The notes under the pieces: model-generated
Database searches by the model: none
The model's input: only the letters and a program-made list of their open reading frames with translations
What the model was told of the DNA's origin: nothing
Source: RYN-230 sp963851025
GTDB lineage: Bacteria > Actinomycetota > Actinomycetes > Streptosporangiales > Streptosporangiaceae
NCBI GenBank assembly: GCA_963851025.1
Contig: CAWKOA010000010.1
Location: 124,001 to 188,000, forward strand
DNA length: 64,000 nt
Direction of reading: 5' to 3'
Made by a program: the position numbers and the translations under genes
Shown: positions 31,848 through 41,906 of the stretch, one piece after another
How the letters are laid out: each line of letters begins with the position of its first letter
How positions within the stretch are numbered: the first letter of the stretch is position 1

Positions 31848-33522
31848 CTGGGAGCTGGCCGCCGCTGACGTGCTGCGGCTGGTGCGGGCCGACCCGCACC
31901 CGGTGGCCCTGATGGGGGCCTGGGCGGGCGGCAGCGACATCGTGGCCTCCGGCCCGGTGCGCGTCTGCTGCGCCCCGGACCCGGTGGGGGACGTGCTGGA
32001 CGCCCCGCTGCCGGACCTGGGAGGCCCGCCCGCCCCGTCCCCGGCCGCCTTCGGCTCTTCTCCGGCCGCCTTCGGCGGGGGCTGGATCGGCTACCTGGGC
32101 TTCGGCCTGGCCGAGCAGCTTCTGCCGGTCCCCCCGGCGCCCGGCGACCCCCGGCTGCTCCCCGCCTACTGGTTCGGCTACTACGACCATGTGCTCCGCC
32201 GCGACCGGGTCACCGGCCGGTGGATGTTCGAGGCCCTCGTCACCCCGGGCCGGGACGGCGCGCTGCAGCGCCGGTTCGCAGAGCTGTCCCGCCGGGCCGC
32301 TGTGCGGGCACGGCGGCCGCGCGCCGCCGCGCACCGGGCGCGGCCGTACTCCTGCGGCAGTTTCGAGATGACCCCGTCCGCGGGCGAGCACCGTGCGGCG
32401 GTCCGCCAGGCGATCGGCTACATCCGCCGTGGCGACATCTTCCAGGCCAACATCTGCCTGCGGCTGGAGGCGGAGTTCGCCGGGGACCCGCTCGACGCGT
32501 TCTGCCGCACGGTGACCAGGCTGGACCCGCCCTATGCCGCGTTCGTGCGGACCCCGGGCGGGGCCGTGGCGAGCCTGTCCCCGGAGCTGTTCCTGCGCCG
32601 CCGCGGGATGACCGTGCAGTCGCAGCCGATCAAGGGCACCCGGTCCCGGCCCGCCGGCGAGCTCCCCGCGCGGCGGCAGCGGGAGCTGCTGGAGCGGTCC
32701 GCCAAGGACCGGGCGGAGAACGTGATGATCGTCGACCTGATGCGCAACGACCTCAGCCGGGTCTGTGAACCCGGCAGCGTGCGGGTGCCCGCGCTGCTGC
32801 GCGCCGAAGCCCACCCCGGCGTGTGGCATCTGGTCTCCGACGTCCGCGGCACGCTGCGGGCCGGGACCGGGGACGGGCAGCTGATCGCCGCGGCGTTCCC
32901 GCCGGGCTCGGTCACCGGCGCCCCGAAGGTCCGGGCGCTGGAGATCATCCACGAGCTGGAGGCGACGCCGCGCGAGGTCTACACCGGGGCTGTCGGCTAC
33001 CGCAGCCCCGTCGCCGGCCTGGAGCTGAACGTCGCGATCCGCACCTTCGAGTTCGCCGGCGGCCGGGTGTGGCTGGGCAGCGGCGGCGGGATCACCGCCC
33101 GGTCCCGCGACGCCAGCGAATACCGCGAGTGCCTGCTGAAAGCGCGCCCGCTGATCCGGGCGCTGGGCGCCACGCTCCGCGAGGAACCAGGGGCGCCCGC
33201 CGGGGCCGCGGCGGCCGCGGGCCCGGCTGTCCCGCCCGCGCTGCGGCCCCGGCCCGCGCTCGGCGCCTTCACCTCGCTCCGCGTCACCGGGGGCCGCGGG
33301 CAGGACCTGGACCGGCATCTCGCGCGCCTGGACGCCAGCGCCTGGGCGCTGTTCGGCAAGCACCTCCCGCCCGGCCTGCACGCCGATCTCACCACCTGCC
33401 TCTCTAACGGTCCGTCCGGCCGGCTGCGGCTGACCGCGCGACCGGTTGGCGGGCCGCTGCAGGTCAGTATCGCGGTGATACCGGCCGGCCCCGGCCGGCG
33501 ACGGTCGCCCTGCGGCCCGTGA
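31816..33522 (+). CDS. pabB: Aminodeoxychorismate synthase component I (PabB) with start of a fused PabC domain
   Basis: 568 residues in this frame. The chorismate-binding domain occupies about residues 175-465: HRAAVRQAIGYIRRGDIFQANICLRLEA, SPELFLRRRG, IKGTRSRP, DRAENVMIVDLMRNDLSRV, VTGAPKVRALEIIHELE, and GSGGGITARSRDASEY. It makes 4-amino-4-deoxychorismate from chorismate and ammonia for folate. After a Pro/Ala linker the frame enters the N-terminal part of a PabC-type aminotransferase (GAFTSLRVTGGRGQDLDRHLARL) and stops at 33522 because of a one-base shift. The ATG at 31816 has GGAAGGGGG upstream. It continues as the PabC and PabA segments. Confidence 0.85.
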   Translation: MRSQVVCRTLDWELAAADVLRLVRADPHPVALMGAWAGGSDIVASGPVRVCCAPDPVGDVLDAPLPDLGGPPAPSPAAFGSSPAAFGGGWIGYLGFGLAEQLLPVPPAPGDPRLLPAYWFGYYDHVLRRDRVTGRWMFEALVTPGRDGALQRRFAELSRRAAVRARRPRAAAHRARPYSCGSFEMTPSAGEHRAAVRQAIGYIRRGDIFQANICLRLEAEFAGDPLDAFCRTVTRLDPPYAAFVRTPGGAVASLSPELFLRRRGMTVQSQPIKGTRSRPAGELPARRQRELLERSAKDRAENVMIVDLMRNDLSRVCEPGSVRVPALLRAEAHPGVWHLVSDVRGTLRAGTGDGQLIAAAFPPGSVTGAPKVRALEIIHELEATPREVYTGAVGYRSPVAGLELNVAIRTFEFAGGRVWLGSGGGITARSRDASEYRECLLKARPLIRALGATLREEPGAPAGAAAAAGPAVPPALRPRPALGAFTSLRVTGGRGQDLDRHLARLDASAWALFGKHLPPGLHADLTTCLSNGPSGRLRLTARPVGGPLQVSIAVIPAGPGRRRSPCGP

Positions 33523-34156
33523 CCATTCCGGGCGGACTCGGCGCGCACAAGTGGGCGGACCGCCGCCTGCTCGCCCGCCTGGCCGGCGGAGGCGGGGGAG
33601 CCGGCCGGGGGGGAGAGGCCGGCGGAGGCGGGGGAGCCGGCCGGGGGGAGGACGGCGGCGGCGGGACCGGCCCCGCGCCGGATGAGCAGCTGCTGATCAC
33701 CGACCGGGACGGCGAGGTGCTGGAGACCGACCGGGCCAACGTCTTCGCGGTGATCGGCGGCGTCCTGCGCACCCCGCCCGCGGACGGCCGGCTGCTGCCC
33801 GGGGTGACCCGGGCCGCGGTGCTGCGGCTCGCCGGGCGTGAGGGCGTCAGCGCCAGGGAAACGCCGGTCACCATGAGGGAGTTGCTGGGCGCCAGCGAGG
33901 TGTTCGTGACCAACTCCGTCCAGGGCATCGTCCCGGTCCGGTCCGTGGCCGGCGCCGCGGCGGCCTGGGACACCGGGCCGGTCACCGCCCGGCTGCAGGC
34001 CGCGTTCGCCCGCCGCCCCGCCGTCGCCTGGCCCCCGGCTCCCGCGCGTGCCCCGGCCGGCCCCGTGCCCCGGCGGCTCCGCGTGCCCCGGCCGCCGGGC
34101 CCGGGTCCCAGCGCGGCCCCGGCCGGGCCCTGCGCGGCCGGGCCGGCGGGGCCCGC

Positions 34157-34160
<4 letters not shown>
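33495..34160 (+). pseudogene. pabC: PabC-type aminotransferase class IV segment of the Pab fusion, frameshifted from PabB
   Basis: This continues the domain begun at the end of PabB, one base back. PATVALRPVTIPGGLGAHKWADRRLL carries the PLP lysine in HKWADR, then ITDRDGEVLETDRANVF, LLPGVTRAAVLRLA and EVFVTNSVQGIVPV. These are all aminodeoxychorismate lyase (PabC) features, releasing p-aminobenzoate. A 36-bp repeat inserts a Gly-rich loop right after the PLP-lysine strand. The joint with PabB lies within 33481-33497. It ends in a Pro/Ala linker and loses frame again near 34150, before PabA. Confidence 0.7.
33581..33652. repeat. 36-bp duplicated Gly-rich repeat in the PabC segment
   Basis: Two copies, 36 bases apart, share 31 identical bases starting GGCCGGCGGAGGCGGGGG (33581 and 33617). 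They encode AGGGGGAGRGGE twice in the PabC domain. The extreme G-run content makes this a likely slippage and sequencing-error site. Confidence 0.7.
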
Positions 34161-34792
<632 letters not shown>

Positions 34793-34923
34793 CCAGCCGG
34801 CTCTGCCGCAGCGGCCTGGGAAGCAACTGGGCCAGGGCTGCGAGGTCGGCCGGCGGATCGCGCGGAGCCCTGATCTGCGACGCGGGCGGCCAGGTCCGGG
34901 TGAACCATCGGTTTCTGGACCTG

Positions 34924-34953
34924 ATGCCAGGCCCGGGAAACCGGGACTGGCAT
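34924..34953. terminator. Hairpin with GAAA tetraloop between convergent units
   Basis: ATGCCAGGCCCGG-GAAA-CCGGGACTGGCAT, a 13-bp stem with one mismatch. It lies in the 178-base spacer between the Pab fusion (plus) and the ABC permease gene (minus) and can terminate both. Confidence 0.65.
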
Positions 34954-34970
34954 GGCCGGCAAGGCCCGCG

Positions 34971-37526
34971 TCAGTCCAGCGGCTGCCTGGCGATGGCCTC
35001 TGGCTCGCGGCTGGCCAGCAGCCAGCCGCCGGCCGCGGCGGCCAGCGGCAGCCCGGCCAGCAGGACGAGCACGTCGGTCAGCGGCAGGCCGCCGAACATG
35101 GCGGACAGGCTGCTGTGTGCCCAGGCCAGCCCGGCGACCAGTGCGCCGGCCATGCCGAGGATCGCGCCGAGCAGGCCTAGGGCGGCGGCGGTCGCCGCGG
35201 TGATCGTCCGCCGGGTCGCGGCGCTGGCGCCGGTGGCGGTGAGCGTGCGCAGGTCTCGCGCGGTCTCGCTGCGGATCAGGCCGACGGACGCGGCCAGCAC
35301 GCCGAACGCGATGACGATGCCCAGCGCGGTGGCGCCGCCGGCGAACTCGCCGAGACCTGGCGTACCGGACTTGGTCTCGACCGTCACCCCGTAGGCGAGC
35401 GCGAGCTGCCGCGCGGCATTGATCTGGGCGGCGGTGAGCGATACTGGTGCCTGGATCAGCCACCCGGACAGCTGAACTGCAGACTGCAGGTGGTACTTGC
35501 TCACCGCGTACTCGGTGATCACCGTGTTCGGCGCGGAGGTGCCGCTGGGCAGGCTGCTGATCGTCTGTATCGCGGGGTTGGCCAGGCAGCCGTTGCTCAG
35601 CGTGCAGGGCGGGCCGCCGTTGCTGCCGGGCTCGTTTCCGCCCGGACCGTGATAGCCGGGGCTTTGCCAGGTCATCTCCATGTGCGGCAGGCCCGCCAGC
35701 CCCGGCCGCATGGTGAGGATGTCGGTGCCGGGAGCGATCTGGCTCGCCTTGATCCCGTATGTGGCGAGCAACTGCGGGGTGGCCATGTACACGGAGCCGG
35801 AGAAACTGCCCGGACCGTTTTCCTCCGTGCCCACCTGGTACAGCGTGACCGCGGACTCCAGTGGCACAGACCGCGCGTGCAGGCTGGCGGCGAGGCTGTT
35901 CACCTGCCCGCCTAGGCGGGCTGTCTGGGCGCTGCTGAGCTGCGCTATCAAGCCGCCGCCCGGGCTCTGCTGCACGCTGACGATCAGCTGGCTGCTGGAC
36001 AGGTTGGGGCCGATCGGGTCGAGCGGATTGCCGAAGCTGATGCTGGCGACGAGGCAGATCCCCATGGCCAGGAACACGGCGAACGTGGTCGCCGCCAGCG
36101 CGGCGCCGGACCGGGCCCGGTAGCGGACCAGGTCGCGCAGCGCGATCCGGATCGCGACCGGCATCCGCGGTCCGGCGCCGGCTGCCAGCACGCTGATGGC
36201 CAGCGGGGCGAGCAGGACGATGCCGACGATCACGGCGACCAGGCCAACCAGCAGGAGCAGCGCGCGCCCTTGGCCGGCGTGCCCGTGGCCCGCCACCCCG
36301 GCCAGGCCGCCGGTGAACGCCAGGCACGCGATGCCGGCCGCGAACACGGTGACGCCGGGCAGGGCGGAGCGGTGCACCGGCTTCGGCGGCGCGGGGCGGC
36401 CCGACAGCGCGGCCACCACCGGCACCTGGGCGATCGTCTTGGCCGGGCGGCGGGAGGCGAGTACCGACGTCGCGATCGCGACCACGACCCCGATGGCGAA
36501 CGCCCACCACGGCAGGTTCCCCGCGTCGACCACGTGGCCGGTGGTCTGCTGCAGTGTCGGCACGTAGGCGAGCCAGGCGGCGAAGCCGAGCACCGCCCCG
36601 GCCAGCGCGCCGGCCACGCCGACGGCCAGGCCATTGACGATCATGACCAGGCGGAGGTTGCGTTCGGTCGCGCCGATCGCGCTGAGCATGCCGAGGGCGC
36701 GGATCCTGCGCTGGGCCATCACGGAGAAGCCGGCCACCGACACCAGGCCGATGAACACCAGGCCGAGGACCTCCACCACCAGGACGATCGTCGCAGGCGG
36801 GGGCCCGCTCATGAAAGCCGAGGGGAACGTGAACGTCGCCGCCGCTGGCATACCGGGCAGCGTTGCGCTGCCGTTGCTGATCGCCTGCTGGACGGCCGGG
36901 GAGGAGCCCACCAGCATGATCACCTGGCTGGGGTGCGGGATCTGGCCCGGGGCAGCCAGCGCGAACTCGTCCGCCAGGTTGCTCGGGTCCTGCACGATGC
37001 CGGTCACCCGCCAGCTGGTGCCGGCGGCCTGCCAGGTGCCGCCCACGTGCGTGCCGTACAGGGCCGTCACCTGGCTCGTCAGCGCGACCTGGCCGGGGCC
37101 GGCCGGGTATTTTCCGCTGACCAGGCTGAGCAGCGGGGAGTTGTAGTGCCCGTGCCGATTCTCGGCCCGGAGTTGCACAGGCTGGGTGGTGCCCGTCGCG
37201 ATGTCCTGATTCTCGATGAGATCGGCCGGGCCCCAGCGGCCCGCGATGGTGGCGATGTCGGCGGCCAGGTACGGGTCGGTGCCGGGCAGCGTGACCAGCG
37301 CGGCAGCGGTGCCGAACGTGGCGTAGCCGGGGTTCGGGAGCTGCGTGTTCGTGACGACGCTGGCGCCCCAGATCGTCGCCGCGACCGCCACGGTGAGCAG
37401 GCCGAGCACGAGCAGCTGCTGGCGCCATTCGCGGCGGAACAGCCGCCAGCCCCAGCGGAACACCGCGCGGCGGGCGGGAACGCCCCCGTTACCGGTCCCC
37501 GCGCGCGGGCGGGTGAGGGTCGTCAC
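34971..37526 (-). CDS. ABC transporter permease, FtsX/MacB-like
   Basis: 851 residues. One N-terminal span (RQQLLVLGLLTVAVAATIWGASVV) is followed by a large extracytoplasmic domain. A first FtsX block of about three spans carries SVMAQRRIRALGMLSAIGATERNLR, and a second C-terminal FtsX block carries ETARDLRTLTATGASAATRRTI. Such permeases move lipoproteins, lipids or antimicrobial peptides rather than small solutes. The GTG start overlaps the stop of the ATPase gene (GTGA), so both are one operon. The divergent two-component system probably controls it. Confidence 0.8.
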   Translation of the reverse strand: MTTLTRPRAGTGNGGVPARRAVFRWGWRLFRREWRQQLLVLGLLTVAVAATIWGASVVTNTQLPNPGYATFGTAAALVTLPGTDPYLAADIATIAGRWGPADLIENQDIATGTTQPVQLRAENRHGHYNSPLLSLVSGKYPAGPGQVALTSQVTALYGTHVGGTWQAAGTSWRVTGIVQDPSNLADEFALAAPGQIPHPSQVIMLVGSSPAVQQAISNGSATLPGMPAAATFTFPSAFMSGPPPATIVLVVEVLGLVFIGLVSVAGFSVMAQRRIRALGMLSAIGATERNLRLVMIVNGLAVGVAGALAGAVLGFAAWLAYVPTLQQTTGHVVDAGNLPWWAFAIGVVVAIATSVLASRRPAKTIAQVPVVAALSGRPAPPKPVHRSALPGVTVFAAGIACLAFTGGLAGVAGHGHAGQGRALLLLVGLVAVIVGIVLLAPLAISVLAAGAGPRMPVAIRIALRDLVRYRARSGAALAATTFAVFLAMGICLVASISFGNPLDPIGPNLSSSQLIVSVQQSPGGGLIAQLSSAQTARLGGQVNSLAASLHARSVPLESAVTLYQVGTEENGPGSFSGSVYMATPQLLATYGIKASQIAPGTDILTMRPGLAGLPHMEMTWQSPGYHGPGGNEPGSNGGPPCTLSNGCLANPAIQTISSLPSGTSAPNTVITEYAVSKYHLQSAVQLSGWLIQAPVSLTAAQINAARQLALAYGVTVETKSGTPGLGEFAGGATALGIVIAFGVLAASVGLIRSETARDLRTLTATGASAATRRTITAATAAALGLLGAILGMAGALVAGLAWAHSSLSAMFGGLPLTDVLVLLAGLPLAAAAGGWLLASREPEAIARQPLD

Positions 37527-38240
37527 CGGTCCCGCCCCAGCAGCGAGTCCGGACCCGGCGCGGGCACCGTCTGGTCGGCGATGCGGCCGTCGCGGATGGA
37601 TACCACCCGGTCCGCCCACGCGGCGAGGTGCGCGTCGTGCGTTACGACCACGGCGGCGATGCCTCGCTGGCACGCGGTGCGGATCATGCGCATCACCGCC
37701 TCGGCGTTAGCCGAGTCGAGCGCGCCGGACGGCTCGTCGGCCAGCAGCAGGTGCCGGTCACCGACCACCGCGCGGGCGATCGCCACCCGCTGCCGTTCAC
37801 CGCCGGACAGCTGATCCGGGATAGTTCGACGCGCGGTCCGCCAGGCCAAGCGCGTCCAGCGCGCGCAGCCCGGCTTCCCGGGCCTTCCGCGCCCCGACGC
37901 CGTCCAATTCCAGCGGCAGCGCCACGTTCTCCGCGGCCGTCAGCCCCGGCAGCAGGTTGAAGTCCTGGAACACGTACCCGATCGACTGGCGGCGCAGCCG
38001 CGCCTTGTCGTTGCGCGACATCGCGGCCAGATCCTGCCCGGCGACAAGGACCTGCCCGCTGGTCGGTTCCTCCAGGCTGCCGGCGATGGTCAGCAGCGTC
38101 GACTTGCCCGACCCGCTCGGCCCCATCACCGCCACCATCGTCCCCGGGCCGACTTCGAGGCTGACCTCGCGCAGCGCGTGCACCTCGGCGGCGCCCTGCC
38201 CGTACACCTTGGACACCTGACGCAGTTCCAGCATGCTCAT
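37523..38240 (-). pseudogene. ABC transporter ATPase (MacB/LolD type), frameshifted before the signature motif
   Basis: Part one (38240 to about 37835) has MLELRQVSKVYG, Walker A GPSGSGKST, and the Q-loop VFQDFNLLPGLTAAENV. Part two, in another frame to 37523, has DQLSGGERQRVAIARA (signature), Walker B LLLADEPSGALD and the switch His in VVVTHDAHLA. Removing one G from CCCGG near 37830 gives ASNYPDQLSGGERQ and an ordinary 238-residue ATPase. It is therefore probably intact in the organism. It works with the FtsX-like permease whose start overlaps its stop. Confidence 0.8.
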
Positions 38241-38409
38241 GGCGACAAGATGCCGCAGTCCGGGGGCGCGCCGCGTCTGCCCGCGGACCCATCTGCACGG
38301 CGCCGCAGTCAGCCCGCGGGCATATGCCTGCGGGCAGACGACCCGGCGCCGCAAGGCGGTTACGATCGCTGCCATGAGCATGACCAGGCGGGCTGGAGGC
38401 GCCTAGATC

Positions 38410-39436
38410 ATGTGGGCATACCCGGTGTTTATCTGCGCCCTGCTGGCTTCCGCTGTCCTGCTGCGCCGCAGGCCGCTCACCGCTGTGGCCGTGATGCTTG
38501 GCGGGTCGGTGGCCACCACGGCGATGCCGGCGATGCCGGCGAGCGTCCTGCAGATCGTGCTCGGCGGCGCAGCGGGCACCGCGATCTGCTACATAGCCGC
38601 GACACGCCCACGCAGAGTCTCGGCCACTGGCCTGGCCATGGTCGGCGCCGGCCTGCTGATTCCGAGTCACGGAGGCCCCGATCTGGCCCCGCTGCGGGGT
38701 GGCGTAGCCGTTGTCACGATCATTGCCTGGCTCATCGGACACTCGATCCGGCAGGCACAGGCCCGGGCCGAGCTACTGCGCGCCCAGGCGGCCGCCCAGA
38801 CCGTGATGGCGGAGCGGCTGCGGATCGCCCGCGAACTGCACGACATCGTGGCGCACAGCATCGGCATCATCGCGATCCAGGCAGGCGCGGGCCGCAGGGT
38901 CTTCGACGCCCGTCCCGCCGAGGCGCGCGACGCCCTGGCCACCATCGAGGCCACCAGCAGGGAGACACTGTCCGGACTGCGGCGGATGATGACCGGGCTG
39001 CGGCATGCCGAGCCCGGACCCGGGCCGGGGCAGGCGCCGCTGGGCCCGGCGCCCGGCCTGGCCGACCTCGAGCGGCTGGCCGCCATGACCCTTGAGGCGG
39101 GCGTGAAGATCGACGTGGACTGGCGCGGCAGCCGGGAACCGCTCCCGGCCGACATCGACCTGTCGGCGTTCCGCATCATCCAGGAAGCGGTCACCAACGT
39201 GGTCCGCCACGCCGGCACCAGCCAGTGCCAGGTGTCGATCGACCAGCAGGACGGGCAGCTGTCGATCGAGGTCACCGACAGCGGGCGCGGCGGCAGCCGT
39301 GGCCGGGACCGGCTACGGGATCACCGGCATGCGCGAGCGCGCCACACTGCTCGGCGGCGACTTCTCGGCCGGCCCGCGGCCCGGCGGCGGCTTCCGCGTC
39401 GCCGCCCGGCTGCCCCTGCCCGCGCCGGCCCGATGA
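38410..39436 (+). pseudogene. NarL-family sensor histidine kinase, frameshifted near the C-terminus
   Basis: A short N-terminal region of about four membrane spans is followed by a HisKA_3 box with phospho-acceptor (RIARELHDIVAHSIGIIAIQ). The HATPase_c domain has IIQEAVTNVVRHAG and VTDSGRGGS. From about 39297 the kinase continues one base on as GTGYGITGMRERATLLGG through VAARLPLP, ending at TGA 39434-39436. An extra base near 39297 explains it. Unshifted, the first frame runs straight into the response regulator and mimics a fused protein. It faces the ABC operon, as in peptide-sensing BceRS-like or DesK-like loci. Confidence 0.75.
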
Positions 39437-40089
39437 CCATCCGGGTCATCCTGGCCGATGACCAGCCGCTGGTCCGTGCCGGCCTGCGGATGCTGATCGA
39501 ACAGACACCCGGCATCGACGTAGCCGGCCAGGCTGGAACCGGAGCCGAGGCGGTCCAGCTCGCCAGGGACACCGGCCCCGACGTGGTCGTGATGGACATC
39601 CGCATGCCGGGCCTGGACGGCATCGAGGCCACCCAGATGATCACCGCCGGTGAAACGCGCGCTCGCGTGCTCGTGCTCACCACGTTCGACGACGATGACT
39701 ACGTCTACGGCGCGCTGCGGGCCGGGGCGAGCGGGTTCCTGGTCAAGGACATGGCGCTGGAGGACATCCTGACCGCGATCCGCGTGGTCGCGGCCGGCGA
39801 CGCCATCATCGCGCCGGGCGTCACCCGCCGCCTGATCGGGCAGTTCGCCGGCCAGCCCCGTTCCGGCCGCAAACCCCGGGAACTGACCGGGATCACCGAC
39901 CGCGAACGTGAGGTGCTCAAGCTGGTGGGCCTGGGCATGTCCAACGCCGAGATCGCCGCCGCCCTGTACATCACGGCAGGCACCGCCAAGACCCACGTGG
40001 CCCGGCTGCTGGCCAAGCTGGGCGCCAGGGACCGGGTCCAGCTCGTCATCACCGCATACGAGGCCGGCCTGGTATCGGCGTCACGCTGA
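39433..40089 (+). CDS. NarL/FixJ-family response regulator
   Basis: 218 residues. The receiver domain has the acidic pair in VILADDQPLV, the phospho-acceptor Asp in VVMDIRMPGLDGIE, Thr in VLVLTTFDDDD and Lys in GFLVKDM. The C-terminal LuxR HTH reads LTDREREVLKLVGLGMSNAEIAAALYITAGTAKTH. The ATG overlaps the kinase stop (ATGA). It likely controls the divergent ABC transporter genes. Confidence 0.85.
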   Translation: MTIRVILADDQPLVRAGLRMLIEQTPGIDVAGQAGTGAEAVQLARDTGPDVVVMDIRMPGLDGIEATQMITAGETRARVLVLTTFDDDDYVYGALRAGASGFLVKDMALEDILTAIRVVAAGDAIIAPGVTRRLIGQFAGQPRSGRKPRELTGITDREREVLKLVGLGMSNAEIAAALYITAGTAKTHVARLLAKLGARDRVQLVITAYEAGLVSASR

Positions 40090-40120
40090 GCCAGGAACGG
40101 GACAAGGAGGTACGGACACT

Positions 40121-40519
40121 ATGTGGTTCGCGATCAGCGAGGCCGGGATGGGCCCGGTCAGCAGGCTGACGAACACCCTCCTCGCCGGGGGCCGGGGCAG
40201 ATCGGGCGTGGAGGTCGGCCCTGACCAGATCCGGGTACAGATGGGCGGCTTCAAGCTGACCGTACCCCGGGCGTCCATCCGCTCGGCCAGCCGGTCGCAG
40301 GAGAATGTCCGCGGAACGTACGGCGTGCACAGCCGCTCGGGGCGGTGGCTGGTAAACGGCTCCCCTGACGGCCTGGTAGAGCTCACCATCGAGCCGCCCT
40401 GCTATACCGGGCGCAAGCCCGTCTCGCTGTTCACCAAAGGAAAAGTGAACGCACTAACGCTGAGCCTTGCCGACCCCGACGGATTTATCGCCGCCCTCCA
40501 ACCGCCCGGTCAGCGTTAA
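40121..40519 (+). CDS. Small conserved hypothetical protein, PH-like beta fold predicted
   Basis: 132 residues, soluble. An N-terminal amphipathic region (MWFAISEAGMGPVSRLTNTL) is followed by alternating strands around VPRASIRSASRS, WLVNGSPDGLVELTIEPP, VSLFTKGKVNALTLSL and a final helix DPDGFIAAL. It shares layout and the PRAS(I/V)R phrase with the protein at 4966. A strong AGGAGG lies before the ATG. It follows the response regulator by 31 bases and may be its operon partner. Confidence 0.65.
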   Translation: MWFAISEAGMGPVSRLTNTLLAGGRGRSGVEVGPDQIRVQMGGFKLTVPRASIRSASRSQENVRGTYGVHSRSGRWLVNGSPDGLVELTIEPPCYTGRKPVSLFTKGKVNALTLSLADPDGFIAALQPPGQR

Positions 40520-40918
40520 CCGGTTCCCGCCGCCCATCAACATGAGCCGGAACAACGCCAGTGATCAGGCGGCGCGTGAACCACGGTGACAGTACGGGCC
40601 ACGCCGACCCTCCCTTGAGCGCGGTTCCCGATGTCGCTACCAGCCGGGAACGCGCTGGACCTTGGACCGGCCCCCGATGGCAACCCTCGGCTAGGCCGAA
40701 AGTGCGAAAGTCGAGTCCGCGGCCAGGATCAGGAAACCGGGATGTCCTGGCCGCGAACAGACCGTTATCTGGAAAAAGCACGGGGCTGTATTCAGGCATG
40801 CCCCAGTTCTAAGTGCGAACGGCGAACCCTATGGTTTCGGTCCGCGTCCTTATCCGCGGCGTATAACACAAGTGCCCGCGCATCGGCGCTGGACCGGAGG
40901 GGACAGGGAGCCGCCATT
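40520..40918. promoter_or_regulatory. 399-base gene-free stretch with an 11-bp hairpin
   Basis: No frame here looks protein-coding on composition or recognisable motifs. The clearest structure is a perfect hairpin (CGCGGCCAGGA at 40718-40728 with TCCTGGCCGCG at 40745-40755, 16-base loop). It may be a terminator for the gene at 40121 or part of a leader or small RNA. The last 60 bases before 40919 hold GGAGGGGACAGGGAG, a ribosome site for the next gene. Confidence 0.45.
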
Positions 40919-41851
40919 ATGTGTGATCTGCACACCGCAGGGTCGTCGTGCGAGCCGCCTGCGGCGGTCCCGGGCGGGGCCGCCCGGACGTTGTCGCGGC
41001 GGCATGTGCTAGGGGCCGTGGCCGCGTCCGCGGCCACCGTGACGGCGGGCAGCCTGATCGGGCGCGGGACGGCCGCGCAGGCCGCGCCGGCTTCGACGCC
41101 GGGGCTGTCGGTGACGCTGCTGGGCGCCAACGGGGGGACGCTGACCCAGCCGTTCGACGTGTACGGCCCCGGGCCGGCCGGGGAGCCATCGCTGGTGCCG
41201 AGCGCCCCGGGCCCGCTGCCCGGTACCGCCGCCCTGACCGCCCTGGCGAACCAGGCCTTCGCCGCGAGCAGCAGCTTCTTCATCGCCGAGCACATCGCGG
41301 TCAACCCGGCCAGCCTCGTCACCTTGCACGAGGTCATGCCGCCGGCCAGCGCGGGCGCGTCGCTGAGCAACCCGGCGCCGGCCATGGCGCCGTTCACCGT
41401 GATGGAGAACAACGATGTGAGGGTGACCGCGATCCTCGTGCCGCACGGCGCGGTCTACCCGGCGTACGCCTACCGCTTCGACACCGACTACGGCAGCGTC
41501 GTGTTCTCCGGTGACACCACGCACACCCCGAACATCCCGGCGCTGGCCCAGCACGCGGACCTGCTGGTGCACGAGGTGGTGGACCTGGCCGCCTTCGCCG
41601 GGCAATGCCTCCCTCCCGCCCTGCTGGCACACCTGGGCGCGGTGCACACCGACGTGACCCTGCTCGGCGGGATCGCCGCCGAGTCCGGCGTTCGCGCGCT
41701 GGCCGCCACCCACCTGGGCCCGGGTGACCCGGCCGTGCTGCCTGACCAGGCGTGGCGGAAGGCGCTGCGCGACAGTGCCCGGCAGGCGGACTTCGGGGGG
41801 CCCATGATCCTCGGCATGGACCTGATGCAGCTCCCGGTCCGGCGCCGGTGA
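40919..41851 (+). CDS. Tat-exported MBL-fold protein missing the HxHxDH metal core
   Basis: 310 residues. It carries a Tat-type signal (LSRRHVLGAVAASAATVTAG). The family, secreted actinomycete MBL hydrolases, normally has about 100 residues with HLHSDH between the first strand (VTLLG...GG) and the segment matching FGPGP. Here VTLLGANGGTLTQPFDVYGPGP jumps directly from one to the other, in frame. The later half is normal: FTVMENNDVRVTAILVPHG, YAYRFDTDYGSVVFSGDT, LVHEVVD, ATHLGPGDP. The main metal site is therefore gone; probably inactive or repurposed. GGGAG precedes the ATG. Confidence 0.75.
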   Translation: MCDLHTAGSSCEPPAAVPGGAARTLSRRHVLGAVAASAATVTAGSLIGRGTAAQAAPASTPGLSVTLLGANGGTLTQPFDVYGPGPAGEPSLVPSAPGPLPGTAALTALANQAFAASSSFFIAEHIAVNPASLVTLHEVMPPASAGASLSNPAPAMAPFTVMENNDVRVTAILVPHGAVYPAYAYRFDTDYGSVVFSGDTTHTPNIPALAQHADLLVHEVVDLAAFAGQCLPPALLAHLGAVHTDVTLLGGIAAESGVRALAATHLGPGDPAVLPDQAWRKALRDSARQADFGGPMILGMDLMQLPVRRR

Positions 41852-41906
41852 TTCCGCCGGCGCGCTGACCGCCCGTTCCGTGTCAGCGGCTAGCCGTACC
41901 CGCCGG

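Noticed and set aside
38410..40089. An apparent single histidine kinase-response regulator fusion
   Set aside because: The real kinase end (GYGITGMRERATLLGG) lies in another frame and stops with an ATGA overlap to the regulator. The continuous frame across 39300-39430 is Arg/Ala nonsense.
40485..40812. Overlapping short frames on both strands in the 40.5-40.8 kb spacer
   Set aside because: No recognisable motif, no ribosome sites, and opposite frames of equal quality; the composition does not look coding.
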